DNA of 64,000 bases from an uncultured bacterium (GCA_949298985.1 CASFYV010000029.1:1-64000); one strand, 5' to 3'. Positions 51,367 to 60,877 are shown, numbered from the stretch's first letter. The notes: generated by a model from the sequence alone, not told the origin. Numbers and translations are program-made.

Positions 51367-51955
51367 TTACAAGATTTCTTTTATAAACTTCATCCAAAGG
51401 AAGAGTATATTCAATAATTTCAGAAACTTTTGCATTATATTTTTTTAAAACATCCTGAGCATTTTCTAATTCTATTAACGCTTTTTTTGATTTGTATGCA
51501 ATAAAATACCCATTTTTTTTCAAAAGTGGAAGTGCATATTCACAAATTTTTGCTAAATCAGCAACAGCTCTACTTGTTATAATATCAAACTTTTTATTTT
51601 TAATATTTTCAACCCTATCGCATATTGTTGATAAATTTTTAAGACTCAATTTTTCTTTTAAATTTTCTATAGAATTAATTTTCTTTCTAATACTATCTAT
51701 TCCCACTATTTTAAATTGAGGATATTCAATAGCTATCGGAACACAAGGAAATCCTCCCCCACATCCTATATCAAGAATTTCAGCTTTTTCTATTTTATAT
51801 TTTTCGAAAAACATTTTTATACTCAAAGAATCATAAATATGCTTTTCATATAAATACTTTTCATCATTTTTAGAAATCAAATTTAACTTCTTATTTTCTT
51901 CTAAAAAAGCTTTCATATAATTCGTAAAATCGGATTTTATATTATAATTACTCAT
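51350..51955 (-). CDS. rsmG: 16S rRNA (guanine527-N7)-methyltransferase RsmG
   Basis: 201 residues from the ATG at 51955 (an earlier TTG at 51976 is in frame but less likely). LNLISKNDEKYLYEKHIYDSL, the SAM-binding ILDIGCGGGFPCVPIAI (about 68), IVGIDSIRKKINSIENL and the substrate-contact ITSRAVADLAKICEYALPLLKKNGYFIAYKSK are all diagnostic. Its start overlaps the stop of the P-loop/TPR gene by 8 bp. Confidence 0.95.
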   Translation of the reverse strand: MSNYNIKSDFTNYMKAFLEENKKLNLISKNDEKYLYEKHIYDSLSIKMFFEKYKIEKAEILDIGCGGGFPCVPIAIEYPQFKIVGIDSIRKKINSIENLKEKLSLKNLSTICDRVENIKNKKFDIITSRAVADLAKICEYALPLLKKNGYFIAYKSKKALIELENAQDVLKKYNAKVSEIIEYTLPLDEVYKRNLVIITLL

Positions 51956-54212
51956 ATTTTTTCTCAAGTTCCTCAAAGTCAGAAGATTTCATCCTCAATT
52001 TCATATCTTTAATTCGTTGTTCTATTTTATTAACATCAACAGTTGTTCCTAAATTAATCGCATATTTTCTTGCTTTTAAATATTCTATCAAAGCTTTTTT
52101 GTTTAAAGATATATTATCATAGTAATAATCCCCAAGAGCCAATGATGATTCAACTAAATAAAAATCTTCATTTATAAATTCTGCACACTGTTGAGCCTCT
52201 AATAAATAATTTAACGCTTTTTTATCATTTTCTTCTATAGCTATTTTTGCCAAATAAGATGACGTGTAATAAATCCCGTCATAATTATTATTACTTTTTT
52301 CTATTTTATACGCTTTTTCAAAACAATCCCTCGCATCTGAAAAATTTTCATTATCAAAATAACAAGAGCCCATATTAGAATAAGCTAAAGCCTTATATTG
52401 ATTATTTGAATTTATAGAAATACATTTTACATAGTATTCTAAAGCTCTTTGCTCATCACCTTTATCATCATTTGCCAATGCATACTTAAAATAGAGTTCC
52501 GCTAGTGTTTCATCCTGCGTATTCTCATCTAATGAAGTTAAAGCCTTTTCATAATAAGAATAAGCCTCCTCCGGAGAATTTTTTGCCGAATATATATTTC
52601 CCAACAAAGTACAAGATTGAACCATTAAAGATTGAGGAGTATCTACTGAATAAATAACTTTTTTTATAGTTTCTACAGCTCTCTCTAACTTATACATCAA
52701 ATAGTATAAAACAGTAAGTTCATAATACAAATAATTTAAATTTATTACTTCATTATTCTGCTTATAATAAACTTCTACAAGCTCATAGTAATGTTGAGAT
52801 TTAGAATATTCCTCTATTTCTTTATATAATCTAGCTAAATCCAACCTTGCTTCGACAACAGTCATTAAACCAATATTATCTAAATCTATAACTTTTAAAA
52901 ATTCTTCAATTGCCTCTGTATATTTTTTGTCTTCTTGTAATTTTTTAGCTTTTTCCAATATAGAAGTTAAGTTATTATCTTCAACAATATTTTTAACGTT
53001 TTGATTATTATTTACACAAGAAAACTCTTCTTTTTTTTCATCCACTTTACTAAGCTTAACTTTATTATTTTCTATATCATAAATTCTATTATTATGGAAC
53101 TCTATCTCTGCTCTTAAAGCTTGTCTTGAAATAAGAATTTCTCTAGACTGAATAGGCTCCTTTAGTTGCTTTTCATAAATACTAATAATATATTTACGTA
53201 ATTTTATTTCTGTTTTAACAGGGATTGAAATATCTATATTTTGTAAAAAATAATCCTGCACATATATAACTTCATTAACAACAAATATCATTAAATTAGC
53301 TTTTAAATATTCAATAGAAAAATCATCAAAAAGTTCAAAAACAGCTAAAGCATTATAAGAAATTCCATGTCTTATCAAGCACAAAAACCAAAAGAAATTT
53401 CTAATCGTTGTCGGAATAAGATTTATATAAGTCATTCCTAAATATGAGTCCCAAGATATACCCGACTTTACATATTTTTCCAAAAATTCATTTAAAGAAA
53501 TTTTCATTGCCTGAACAATCTTACAAGCCAAAGCAGTGTAATAATAATAACCTCTCGTATACTTATAAAAATCATTCAAAGTAATCTCACTACAAGTTAT
53601 ACCATTTATTTCCAAAAATTCTTTAAAAATATCTTTTGAAAAACCTTTTAAAAAAATATTTCTTCCAACAGGAATTCCAGAAAAAACATTTTGCAACAAC
53701 CCCCTTGTTGAAAACAAAAACTTTATATTATCATTTTGATTTAATAACTCTTCAAAATAATCTGAAATCAAACTTTTATTTTCTTCTAAAATATCATCGA
53801 AAGAATATAAAACTATAATAAAAGGTTGTTTTATTGAAGAAATGTACTGACTAAATTTTAAATTTAATGTCATTATTTTTGCATTAAAACTCACAATATT
53901 TGACATTGAATTTTTTTCAATAACACTATTAAAAAATAGCAAAATATCATCACAAACAGTAGATTCTTTACAATAATACTCTAATTTTATAACATCACTA
54001 TTTACAAAATCCATTAAATAATTAATAAATTGCCTTTTTCCAGTACCCAAAAAACCATGAATATACAATAACTTCTCATCTGTAGATAAAAAATCTACAG
54101 CTTTTATAAGTTCAGCATAACTATTCTTTAATAAACTAGGATTAATCTTTTCTGAAACAGGTAACTTTATATTTTCAATATCAATATCTTTATTTAAGAA
54201 CTCATATTTCAT
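51948..54212 (-). CDS. P-loop ATPase with C-terminal tetratricopeptide repeats
   Basis: 754 residues, cytosolic. Walker A is GFLGTGKRQF (53-62), and a Walker B-like FIIVLYSFDDIL lies near 140. This AAA/STAND-like ATPase is followed, after about 390, by an array of roughly eight TPRs (YTEAIEEFLKVIDLD, YSYYEKALTSLDEN, ALEYYVKCISINSNN). The layout is that of STAND signalling ATPases, which sense with the repeat region; the target is unknown. It is broadly parallel to the 1,096-residue protein at 56611-59901, which however lacks a P-loop. Coupled to rsmG. Confidence 0.8.
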   Translation of the reverse strand: MKYEFLNKDIDIENIKLPVSEKINPSLLKNSYAELIKAVDFLSTDEKLLYIHGFLGTGKRQFINYLMDFVNSDVIKLEYYCKESTVCDDILLFFNSVIEKNSMSNIVSFNAKIMTLNLKFSQYISSIKQPFIIVLYSFDDILEENKSLISDYFEELLNQNDNIKFLFSTRGLLQNVFSGIPVGRNIFLKGFSKDIFKEFLEINGITCSEITLNDFYKYTRGYYYYTALACKIVQAMKISLNEFLEKYVKSGISWDSYLGMTYINLIPTTIRNFFWFLCLIRHGISYNALAVFELFDDFSIEYLKANLMIFVVNEVIYVQDYFLQNIDISIPVKTEIKLRKYIISIYEKQLKEPIQSREILISRQALRAEIEFHNNRIYDIENNKVKLSKVDEKKEEFSCVNNNQNVKNIVEDNNLTSILEKAKKLQEDKKYTEAIEEFLKVIDLDNIGLMTVVEARLDLARLYKEIEEYSKSQHYYELVEVYYKQNNEVINLNYLYYELTVLYYLMYKLERAVETIKKVIYSVDTPQSLMVQSCTLLGNIYSAKNSPEEAYSYYEKALTSLDENTQDETLAELYFKYALANDDKGDEQRALEYYVKCISINSNNQYKALAYSNMGSCYFDNENFSDARDCFEKAYKIEKSNNNYDGIYYTSSYLAKIAIEENDKKALNYLLEAQQCAEFINEDFYLVESSLALGDYYYDNISLNKKALIEYLKARKYAINLGTTVDVNKIEQRIKDMKLRMKSSDFEELEKKYE

Positions 54213-54279
54213 ACAAAGATTTTAAATGATTTAAAGACAATTTGCAAATATTTTGATATAATTCAAAAAGGAGGATTTT

Positions 54280-54888
54280 ATGATATTTAAACTTATAGAA
54301 TTAGGAATTATTGGATTAATAGCATACCTTATCGGATCAATTCCAACCGGCTATCTAATTGTTAAAGCAAAAACCGGAGAAGACATTAGAAAAATTGGTT
54401 CAGGCTCTACCGGTGCAACAAATGTAAAAAGAGTACTAGGGAAAAATTACTTTTTCTTAGTAATGTTTCTTGATGCCTTAAAAGGAGCTTTACCAGTAAT
54501 TTTGGCTAAAATATTTGCAACCGTAGGAACTTCCATTGGAATAGCTCCTATAATTGCAGCAATTGCAGTAATAATTGGACATAGTAAATCTATATTTTTA
54601 CAATTTAAAGGTGGAAAATCTGTTGCATCAGGCGTTGGAACTATTCTTGCTCTTAATTGGATAGCAGGGTTAATAATAGCCATTGTATGGGGAATTATTA
54701 CATATTCAACTAAATATGTTTCAGTCGGATCTATAATTGCGTTATCACTTTCACCTTTTATAATGTACTTTTTACATGCTCCAGTTGCATATATTATATA
54801 TTGTTCTTTAGGTGCCATTTATATTGTATATTTGCATAGAGAAAATATAAAAAGATTAATACAAGGATGCGAAAATAAAGTAAGATAA
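54280..54888 (+). CDS. plsY: Glycerol-3-phosphate acyltransferase PlsY
   Basis: 202 residues, about five membrane helices. The active loops GSIPTGYLI, GSGSTGATNVKRVLGK (phosphate loop) and KGGKSVASGVGT are intact. It uses acyl-phosphate to acylate glycerol-3-phosphate, the first committed phospholipid step. GGAGG lies 5 bases before the ATG. A palindromic terminator follows at once. Confidence 0.96.
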   Translation: MIFKLIELGIIGLIAYLIGSIPTGYLIVKAKTGEDIRKIGSGSTGATNVKRVLGKNYFFLVMFLDALKGALPVILAKIFATVGTSIGIAPIIAAIAVIIGHSKSIFLQFKGGKSVASGVGTILALNWIAGLIIAIVWGIITYSTKYVSVGSIIALSLSPFIMYFLHAPVAYIIYCSLGAIYIVYLHRENIKRLIQGCENKVR

Positions 54889-54904
54889 TAAATAATTAAT
54901 AAAC

Positions 54905-54940
54905 AAAAATAGGAGGTTTTTAAAACCTCCTATTTTTTTG
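54905..54940. terminator. Bidirectional intrinsic terminator
   Basis: AAAAATAGGAGGTTTT and AAAACCTCCTATTTTT pair almost without loop; the core ATAGGAGG/CCTCCTAT is perfect. It lies between convergent plsY and rpsP. Confidence 0.9.
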
Positions 54941-54949
54941 TAACTTAAA

Positions 54950-55330
54950 CTATGCTTGAGCTTCTTCTGAAGCAGGAGCTTCAGCTTCTTCAGCAGCTTT
55001 TGCTGCTTCTTCTGCAGCACGAGCTTCTTCTTCAGCTTTCTTAGCTAAAGCTTTCTTTGACAATTTAACTTTTTCAGATTTTTTGTAATTTAAAGAACCA
55101 TCTTCATTACAATTTGCCATCAAATATTTAACAGTATCTGTAGGTTGTGCACCTTTTTTTACCCATTCATTAGCAGATACAATATTCAATTTCATTTCTT
55201 TTGTTTTTGGATTGTAATAACCTAATTCTTCTACAGGTTTACCTTCTCTTTTTGTTGTTGAATTAATTACAATAATTCTGTATGTTGGAGCTTTTTTTGC
55301 ACCTAATCTTTTTAATCTGATTTTTAACAT
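54950..55330 (-). CDS. rpsP: 30S ribosomal protein bS16 with acidic Ala/Glu tail
   Basis: 126 residues. The first 80 are classic bS16 (MLKIRLKRLGAKKAPTYRIIVINSTTKREG, then ELGYYNPKTKEMKLN and AQPTDTVKYL). The last 35-40 residues form an Ala/Glu-rich helix (EEARAAEEAAKAAEEAEAPAS) that is absent or shorter in many species. It helps 30S assembly. It is not followed by rimM/trmD. AAGGA precedes the ATG. A structured region lies upstream. Confidence 0.95.
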   Translation of the reverse strand: MLKIRLKRLGAKKAPTYRIIVINSTTKREGKPVEELGYYNPKTKEMKLNIVSANEWVKKGAQPTDTVKYLMANCNEDGSLNYKKSEKVKLSKKALAKKAEEEARAAEEAAKAAEEAEAPASEEAQA

Positions 55331-55736
55331 TTCTTTTTCCTTCTTTTATTTTAGAAATACAAAATTTGACTGCTGATTTTATATTTCACATACTACCATA
55401 AGAATATAGCCGCTTATTCTTATATCAAACAGATTCAAGAGGATATAATCTGTCCAACTATAGATAACCACAAAAACAGTTCATAATCAATAGAAAAAGT
55501 TATTTATTAAGAAATTTTTACGTTTCGAGTTTGCGGAAAAATTGACATTTTTCTCGCAAACTTCTTGGAATGGTTTCGCATCTGGTAGTGTGTGCTATCC
55601 CACACACTACCAGATGCTCACACACCTAAAATCGGATGTGAAAAATCTCCAAAATTTGCGAGAATGAGCTTTTGTTCTTTGTACAATGCTCCTGCTCTCG
55701 CCAGTCAATTTTTGAGATTTTCCACATCCTCTATCT
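55331..55736. other. Intergenic region holding a structured palindromic element
   Basis: 405 bp between a hypothetical gene and rpsP, both read leftward. The right half (55529-55729) is packed with inverted repeats and listed separately. The left part (55331-55528) has only the rpsP leader and a weak hairpin near 55406. No protein-coding frame with a ribosome binding site was found. Confidence 0.6.
55529..55729. repeat. Three consecutive hairpins: candidate structured RNA or MITE-like element
   Basis: Hairpin 1: GTTTGCG-G-AAAAAT (55529-55542) with ATTTTT-CT-CGCAAAC (55547-55561). Hairpin 2: a perfect 17-bp stem (55578-55594 with 55601-55617) and a 6-base CTATCC loop. Hairpin 3: a long rod, GGATGTGAAAAATCTC from 55633 pairing with GAGATTTTCCACATCC ending 55729, with internal GCGAGA and GAGC pairings. 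The GC content and symmetry exceed the surrounding DNA. Whether it is transcribed and from which strand is unknown. Confidence 0.6.
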
Positions 55737-56381
55737 TTAAATATTAAAACTTTTTCTAGAACCCTCTTCGTGATACAAACCACCACCACAAATTGTTTCT
55801 ATAACCTTTAAAACAAACTCTCTTGAAGCATCCGAGCTATTCAAAAAGAATTCTCTATTTGACAAATGCCTAATTTTAAATATTGAATTTTGAGCTTTAT
55901 CAGCAGGAACAAAAAGAGATGCAACCTCCTTATCCAACAAGACTTCCATCATCTCATTTCTTGATTTAATACCTTCCATAAGCTCATTATAATTTCCGTT
56001 TATAGCCATTATACGACCGGAAAACATTGGAGCAGCACCCTCTCTAAACAATGCTTGAGGCTCATAATTACACCTTGTGGTTAAACTTATTGTATGCCAC
56101 AAAATATTTATTACAACCACGCTTTTTTCTTTATCATATTCGACATAAATATTTTCAGTAGTTATTCCTCTAGCTGAAAAAGACTGCTTCAAAGAATCTG
56201 CGATAGCCTTTAAGTTGTCAATCATTTCTGAAAAAATCTCTGTAGTATTCAAAGTCGCACGCTGGTAATCCAAAAACTGCTTATACATATGACTTGAAAC
56301 AAGCCCTATTCTTTCTTGGATTAGCGAGGATTTTCGAAAAGATGTTTCCATATTATTAAAATTTTCGTAGCCTTTACTCAA
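55737..56381 (-). CDS. Hypothetical helical protein with TTG start
   Basis: 214 residues, function not recognised. Residues 1-85 are strongly helical (MSKGYENFNNMETSF, MYKQFLDYQRATLNTTEIFSEMIDNLKAIADSL); the centre has a beta segment (KSVVVINILWHTISLTTRC) and the C-terminus a short helical region. No signal peptide or membrane segment. AAGGAGG lies 10 bases before a TTG at 56381, and the next ATG (56351) has no ribosome binding site, so a TTG start is the better reading. The structured element starts 8 bp after its stop. Confidence 0.65.
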   Translation of the reverse strand: MSKGYENFNNMETSFRKSSLIQERIGLVSSHMYKQFLDYQRATLNTTEIFSEMIDNLKAIADSLKQSFSARGITTENIYVEYDKEKSVVVINILWHTISLTTRCNYEPQALFREGAAPMFSGRIMAINGNYNELMEGIKSRNEMMEVLLDKEVASLFVPADKAQNSIFKIRHLSNREFFLNSSDASREFVLKVIETICGGGLYHEEGSRKSFNI

Positions 56382-56527
56382 GTTTATAAAGCCTCCTTAT
56401 ATAATTGTACACGCAAAATGATAAGTATGTAAACATGATATGTTAACTTTTGTAAATTTTTTACCAAATTATGTTATAAATTTTTAAAAATGTGGAACGG
56501 AATTAATGTAGGAAAGGAGTATTAAAA

Positions 56528-56614
56528 ATGGAAATTTTAAATTTAATATTATTCGGATGTATTTTTTATATAGCATTAATTGGAATACCAACTCTTTGCG
56601 AAAAAAAACATTAA
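56528..56614 (+). CDS. Single-pass membrane micro-protein
   Basis: 28 residues: MEILNLILFGCIFYIALIGI, then PTLCEKKH. It is one transmembrane helix with a basic end, preceded by an excellent AAAGGAG 8 bases before the ATG. It overlaps by 4 bp the 3' end of the long leftward gene. The strong translation signal makes it more likely real than chance; function unknown. Confidence 0.5.
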   Translation: MEILNLILFGCIFYIALIGIPTLCEKKH

Positions 56615-59600
56615 TTCATCAAACGAGATAATTTATCACCAGATATTGCGATTTGGAGTTTTTGTTCTTCTGATTCAATATTTAGGGATGTAATATTCTG
56701 TGCTTTTATGATGTCAATAAAGAGTTTTTCAAAAAGTACATAAAAGATTTTTGCTTGATTATCATACTTCTGTAATAATGCCAAAGTATCATTCACCTGC
56801 AATAGTGCTTCTTCTGTTTTATTATTTTTTAATTTTAATAATGAATCAAAATATTTAGTAAGAATATTAATATTAAAAATTGCACTATTTTTGGAAAATT
56901 TTAATATATCATCATATATTGCTTGTGCTTTTTGTATAATACCAATATTGGCATAAGAATAAGCAATCAGTAAATCACAAAACAATTCCAATTGTTTTTG
57001 ATTTATATTCTCAGCTAAAAGTTTTGCTTGATAGATATTTTGAGCAAATACTTTGTAATCATTCTTATGCTCACTAAACTCTTGTAACAATAAATATACT
57101 ATTTTGGCAAAAGCAGAAGAATTTTCAATATTTGTCGGAACAAAATCTTTTCCATTTAAATAATCTCTTATAGCAAGAATACAATCTTTATCTTCTAATT
57201 CATCACCTAATGCATTTTTTACATTATCAAAATATTCTTCCAAATCATCATCCATAATTAAAACTTTTGCTAAACCAACCAATCTGAAAGTTTCAAATAA
57301 ATGTTCCATAAATAAATTTATTGAAAAACTATTAGGTTTTATCTTGTCAAGGATTTCAGGCTGCAAAACATTCAGAATATCATTAGCAACTTCTACACAC
57401 TGAACATAATCTCCTATATTATAAAGAATCTCTATATTAACTAATGATAATAAGAAAAACTTAACATTTAAAACCCCATTAACCAATAAAACAGGATTTT
57501 CCATTCTTGTATAAATATTATGTAACAAAGTCAATGCATCCGTGTAATTTGAAGAAATCAAAGCTCCTTGAAGCATTAAATTAGATAATTTAGAAATTTT
57601 TTCATCATCATTCTTTTCAAAAGCATCGACTAAAAGAATATTTTCTATAGAATAAATTTTTGAAGGTGAGTAATTATATAAATTTAACAAAATATTTTCA
57701 TACACTTCCTTCTTATTTTCTTCTAATTCCTCTTTGGTAATATTAGATTTTATATTTTCTATTAAAGACAAAAAGCCTAAACAATTTTTTAAATACGCAT
57801 CAAAATCTCCAACTGCCATAGAAAACTTTGAATTTTTCCATAAAATTAAATACTCTTCTTTAAAGATTTCTAACTTACCTAATATCAACAAAGTAGTTGT
57901 ATCGTCTAATTTAGAACCTATTTTGGCTAAAATATTTTTACAAATAAAAACTTCTGCTTCTCGTTTCAAGGAAAGTTCTAATGCTGATTTCATAATATGA
58001 TAGTCATTTAAATATACAATACCATTTCTTTCATATACAAAACCTAAATTTTCCAATAAAGAAATATTCTTTTTTATATCTTTTACCCCTAAAGCTTCCA
58101 ATGTAAGAAAATCAATTCTTTCGCCCAAATAATAAAAATAGGCTAATATCATAGAAGCATCCTGATTTTTTGAAAGATTTTTTAATCTTGCCTTGATAAG
58201 TTCCGGTAATTTAATTGGTAAAATCAAAGATAAATTATCTTTTACCAATAAGCGATTTTCAAAATTTACTAAAATCCCCTTTTCCATAAGGTACTTAATA
58301 GCATTGTTAAAATATAACAAAGAACCATTAAAATTCTCAATGATTTTTTCATAATAAAAAGATTGAATAAAATCACTGGCTTCCTCTTTTATATTGGATA
58401 AAATAGAATCTATATCTGTTTTTTCTATAATATATTCAGAATAAAGTTCCGTTCTTAACAAATTCCTAATTTTATAATGAACAGGAAATTCCAAAGATGT
58501 TATAAAAACAAAAAATGGAACAATATTTTTATATTTATCAAAATATAGTTCCAAAGTTTGGATCGTTGTATCATCTAAATATTGAAACTCTTCAAATATT
58601 ATCACATAATCCTTAAGTAAACTCAAAAAGCCGGAAAAATCCTCCATATAAGCAAATCTTGCATCTTCGGGAGTTGAAGCTTTTCTTGAAATTCCATTTA
58701 TCAATTCAACTATAGAATTAAAAGTTTTTAGTTTAGAATTTTGAGGAGCTAACGAATTACAAAAAGACCACTCATTAAAATCCTTAAATATCTTCTCAAA
58801 TACACCCCAAGGTTTAAAATTTAATTCTTCTGAACAAACAACTCTTAAAACTTTTTTATTTTTATTTTCAAAATACTTTACCAATTCTGAAGTTGAAATT
58901 CTATTCTCAATATCTGCTCTTATAGAAATTATCTTATTATCATCCAATTTATCCAATAAAGAAGTTGAGTTAGTTTTATAAAAATTAGACTTCGCATTAA
59001 TATCAAACACCTTAAAAGAATAAACATCATCAGATTTTATCTGAACATTTTTATTAATTTCAGTCCTTTTTACATCAGTAACAAAATCCTCTTGTTTAAA
59101 TTCATCCGGAGGTAAAACATAATTATCTAACAAAATTTCATAATACGAAATATTTTGCCCATTACTTTCTACTGTATATAAAGAATCCGTTTTATAATCC
59201 TTACTTACACAATCATAAGAAAACTGATCTAGAATAACTTGTATTCCTTTCAAATATTTTTTATCTTGTTTTTTTGTATTTAAAAGTTTTATATCATTCT
59301 GTAAAGTTGGTAATATCAATAAATCTGAAGAATTCTTTTTTATTATTGAAATATTCAATTTTAAAGAAGTTCCTAATTCATCAATAATTTTTTGATTTAT
59401 AAGAGACAACGAATTAACTATTTTTAAAGCAAACCTCACTGCTTTGTTTACAGAAGTCGGAAACGACAAATCTCTATTATAATTAACTACAAAAACATCA
59501 TTATATCTAATTATAGTAGCATCTATATCTTTAAATTGAGCCGTTAAAATATTATTTAATTTGAAATAAAACTTTGAAAATAAATCTTGAGAAGCGAGTA

Positions 59601-59901
59601 TTTTTCTAATATTTTTAAGGGCAGCAAATTTTATTACAAGTGATGCAAATTCATCAGATTCACATTCTTGAAGAGCTAGACTTGATTTTATTAAAAAACC
59701 ACACTTACATTTATCTTGAGAAGTTGAAACAGTCTTACCGCATTTGGCACATTTTGTCAAAATTATATACCCACAGTCCTCACAAACAGAAGAGTGATTC
59801 ATACTACCACAATTTGGACATTTTAAAGATATAACTTTTTTACAAAACGGACATTCTGTAGATTTATCAGGAATTTCTCTTTTACATTTTGGACATTTCA
59901 T
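56611..59901 (-). CDS. Large zinc-ribbon / cyclase-like / ATPase-like / TPR protein
   Basis: 1,096 residues, cytosolic. Three N-terminal zinc ribbons (C3-x2-C6...C17-x2-C20; C28-x2-C31...C40-x2-C43; C51-x2-C54...C65-x-C67). About 85-220 resembles a degenerate nucleotidyl-cyclase domain (IDATIIRYNDVFVVNYN, then VNKAVRFALKIV). About 320-600 resembles an AAA/STAND module with a Walker B-like YVIIFEEFQYLDDTTIQTL, but I see no GxxxxGK P-loop. The rest is helical, TPR-like. The order cyclase-ATPase-repeat is that of class III cyclase/STAND regulators. It is divergent, 30-75 bp apart, from the proton-channel pair at 59977-61567, and the two may act together. Catalytic residues for cyclase activity are not evident. 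Confidence 0.65.
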   Translation of the reverse strand: MKCPKCKREIPDKSTECPFCKKVISLKCPNCGSMNHSSVCEDCGYIILTKCAKCGKTVSTSQDKCKCGFLIKSSLALQECESDEFASLVIKFAALKNIRKILASQDLFSKFYFKLNNILTAQFKDIDATIIRYNDVFVVNYNRDLSFPTSVNKAVRFALKIVNSLSLINQKIIDELGTSLKLNISIIKKNSSDLLILPTLQNDIKLLNTKKQDKKYLKGIQVILDQFSYDCVSKDYKTDSLYTVESNGQNISYYEILLDNYVLPPDEFKQEDFVTDVKRTEINKNVQIKSDDVYSFKVFDINAKSNFYKTNSTSLLDKLDDNKIISIRADIENRISTSELVKYFENKNKKVLRVVCSEELNFKPWGVFEKIFKDFNEWSFCNSLAPQNSKLKTFNSIVELINGISRKASTPEDARFAYMEDFSGFLSLLKDYVIIFEEFQYLDDTTIQTLELYFDKYKNIVPFFVFITSLEFPVHYKIRNLLRTELYSEYIIEKTDIDSILSNIKEEASDFIQSFYYEKIIENFNGSLLYFNNAIKYLMEKGILVNFENRLLVKDNLSLILPIKLPELIKARLKNLSKNQDASMILAYFYYLGERIDFLTLEALGVKDIKKNISLLENLGFVYERNGIVYLNDYHIMKSALELSLKREAEVFICKNILAKIGSKLDDTTTLLILGKLEIFKEEYLILWKNSKFSMAVGDFDAYLKNCLGFLSLIENIKSNITKEELEENKKEVYENILLNLYNYSPSKIYSIENILLVDAFEKNDDEKISKLSNLMLQGALISSNYTDALTLLHNIYTRMENPVLLVNGVLNVKFFLLSLVNIEILYNIGDYVQCVEVANDILNVLQPEILDKIKPNSFSINLFMEHLFETFRLVGLAKVLIMDDDLEEYFDNVKNALGDELEDKDCILAIRDYLNGKDFVPTNIENSSAFAKIVYLLLQEFSEHKNDYKVFAQNIYQAKLLAENINQKQLELFCDLLIAYSYANIGIIQKAQAIYDDILKFSKNSAIFNINILTKYFDSLLKLKNNKTEEALLQVNDTLALLQKYDNQAKIFYVLFEKLFIDIIKAQNITSLNIESEEQKLQIAISGDKLSRLMN

Positions 59902-59932
59902 AGTTTTGATTATAGCCTAAAGTTTGGATTTA

Positions 59933-59941
59933 TGCTATACT
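59933..59941 (+). promoter_or_regulatory. Extended -10 promoter of the stator pair
   Basis: TG-C-TATACT (59933-59941) with start near 59948. It lies within the short divergent gap to the 1,096-residue protein and argues against the upstream in-frame ATG at 59932. Confidence 0.45.
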
Positions 59942-59976
59942 TAAGGAAATGTAATTTTAAAATGGAAGAGAAAATA

Positions 59977-60858
59977 ATGACAATTATATCAATATTAATA
60001 GAACCTGCAATTCTTATAATAACAGTATTTTTTCTGTTATTCATAATGACAATACTAAAAAATTATAGAAAAGTTAAATTAAATTTGTGTTCAATATATG
60101 AATACTTAAAAACTTTAAATAAAAATGAATTATCATACAGATATCAAGAATTAGATAAATTTATGAGTTCAAACGACTTTACAAGCACTGCTTGGGAAGA
60201 TTTCAAAAAAGCACTGATATTCCCGGAAAAACTATATGTAGCATCACAAAATGCTAATAATGATAATTACAGACCTGAGATTTATTTAACCCTTGATGCT
60301 TCTTATTTTTTCAATGAAGAATCTCTTATTTATTCAAAGATTAATCACAAATTCATACAAACAATGCCAACCCTATTAACAGGTTTAGGTCCATTTTTTA
60401 CATTTTTAAAAATGGCAATTGCATTTACCGAAGTAAACTTTGCTATAGAATCTAATGTAGGAAATTCCCTAAACGGGCTTATTGCCAACATTCAAATAGC
60501 AGCACTTTGTTCTGTTTTTGCAGTAGGATATTCTCTTGCTTTTATGTTTATTGAAAAAATTCTATACAATAAAATGTGTAAGAAATATTATTTACTTATT
60601 CAAAAAGAATTGATACGTTTATTTGATGTTGTAACTAGTGAAAAATTCTTAATCGATCTAGTAAAAGAATCGAAACTTCAAAATATTACTAATGAAAAAA
60701 TCCTAAAATCATTACCTGAAGACTTTGCAAAAGCCGTTTCTAAAAGTATTAATGAAACCACTACACCATATTTAGAAAACATATTATACAGCTTAAATAA
60801 ATTAAACGAGCAAAACTCTAAAAACTCTGGTGGAGATATTGTTGACAAACTATTTTAG
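59977..60858 (+). CDS. MotA/TolQ/ExbB-like proton-channel protein (ZorA-like)
   Basis: About 293 residues. One N-terminal membrane helix (about 5-27), a cytoplasmic central domain, then two helices in MotA/TolQ order: TMPTLLTGLGPFFTFLKMAIAF (about 129-151) and NIQIAALCSVFAVGYSLAFMFI, followed by a basic amphipathic helix. The GLGPFFTF turn corresponds to the conserved TxxGLxGTFxGL-type segment of ExbB/ZorA proteins. It would form the ring of an ion-driven stator. The start at 59977 is chosen by the GAAGAG ribosome site and by the promoter at 59936; an ATG at 59962 is possible. It forms a pair with the OmpA-domain gene 19 bp downstream. Confidence 0.75.
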   Translation: MTIISILIEPAILIITVFFLLFIMTILKNYRKVKLNLCSIYEYLKTLNKNELSYRYQELDKFMSSNDFTSTAWEDFKKALIFPEKLYVASQNANNDNYRPEIYLTLDASYFFNEESLIYSKINHKFIQTMPTLLTGLGPFFTFLKMAIAFTEVNFAIESNVGNSLNGLIANIQIAALCSVFAVGYSLAFMFIEKILYNKMCKKYYLLIQKELIRLFDVVTSEKFLIDLVKESKLQNITNEKILKSLPEDFAKAVSKSINETTTPYLENILYSLNKLNEQNSKNSGGDIVDKLF

Positions 60859-60877
60859 AATTCAAAAAGGATAAAAT

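Noticed and set aside
55607..55789. 60-codon minus-strand frame across the structured element
   Set aside because: No ribosome site; it spans the inverted repeats and overlaps the end of the 55.7-kb gene.
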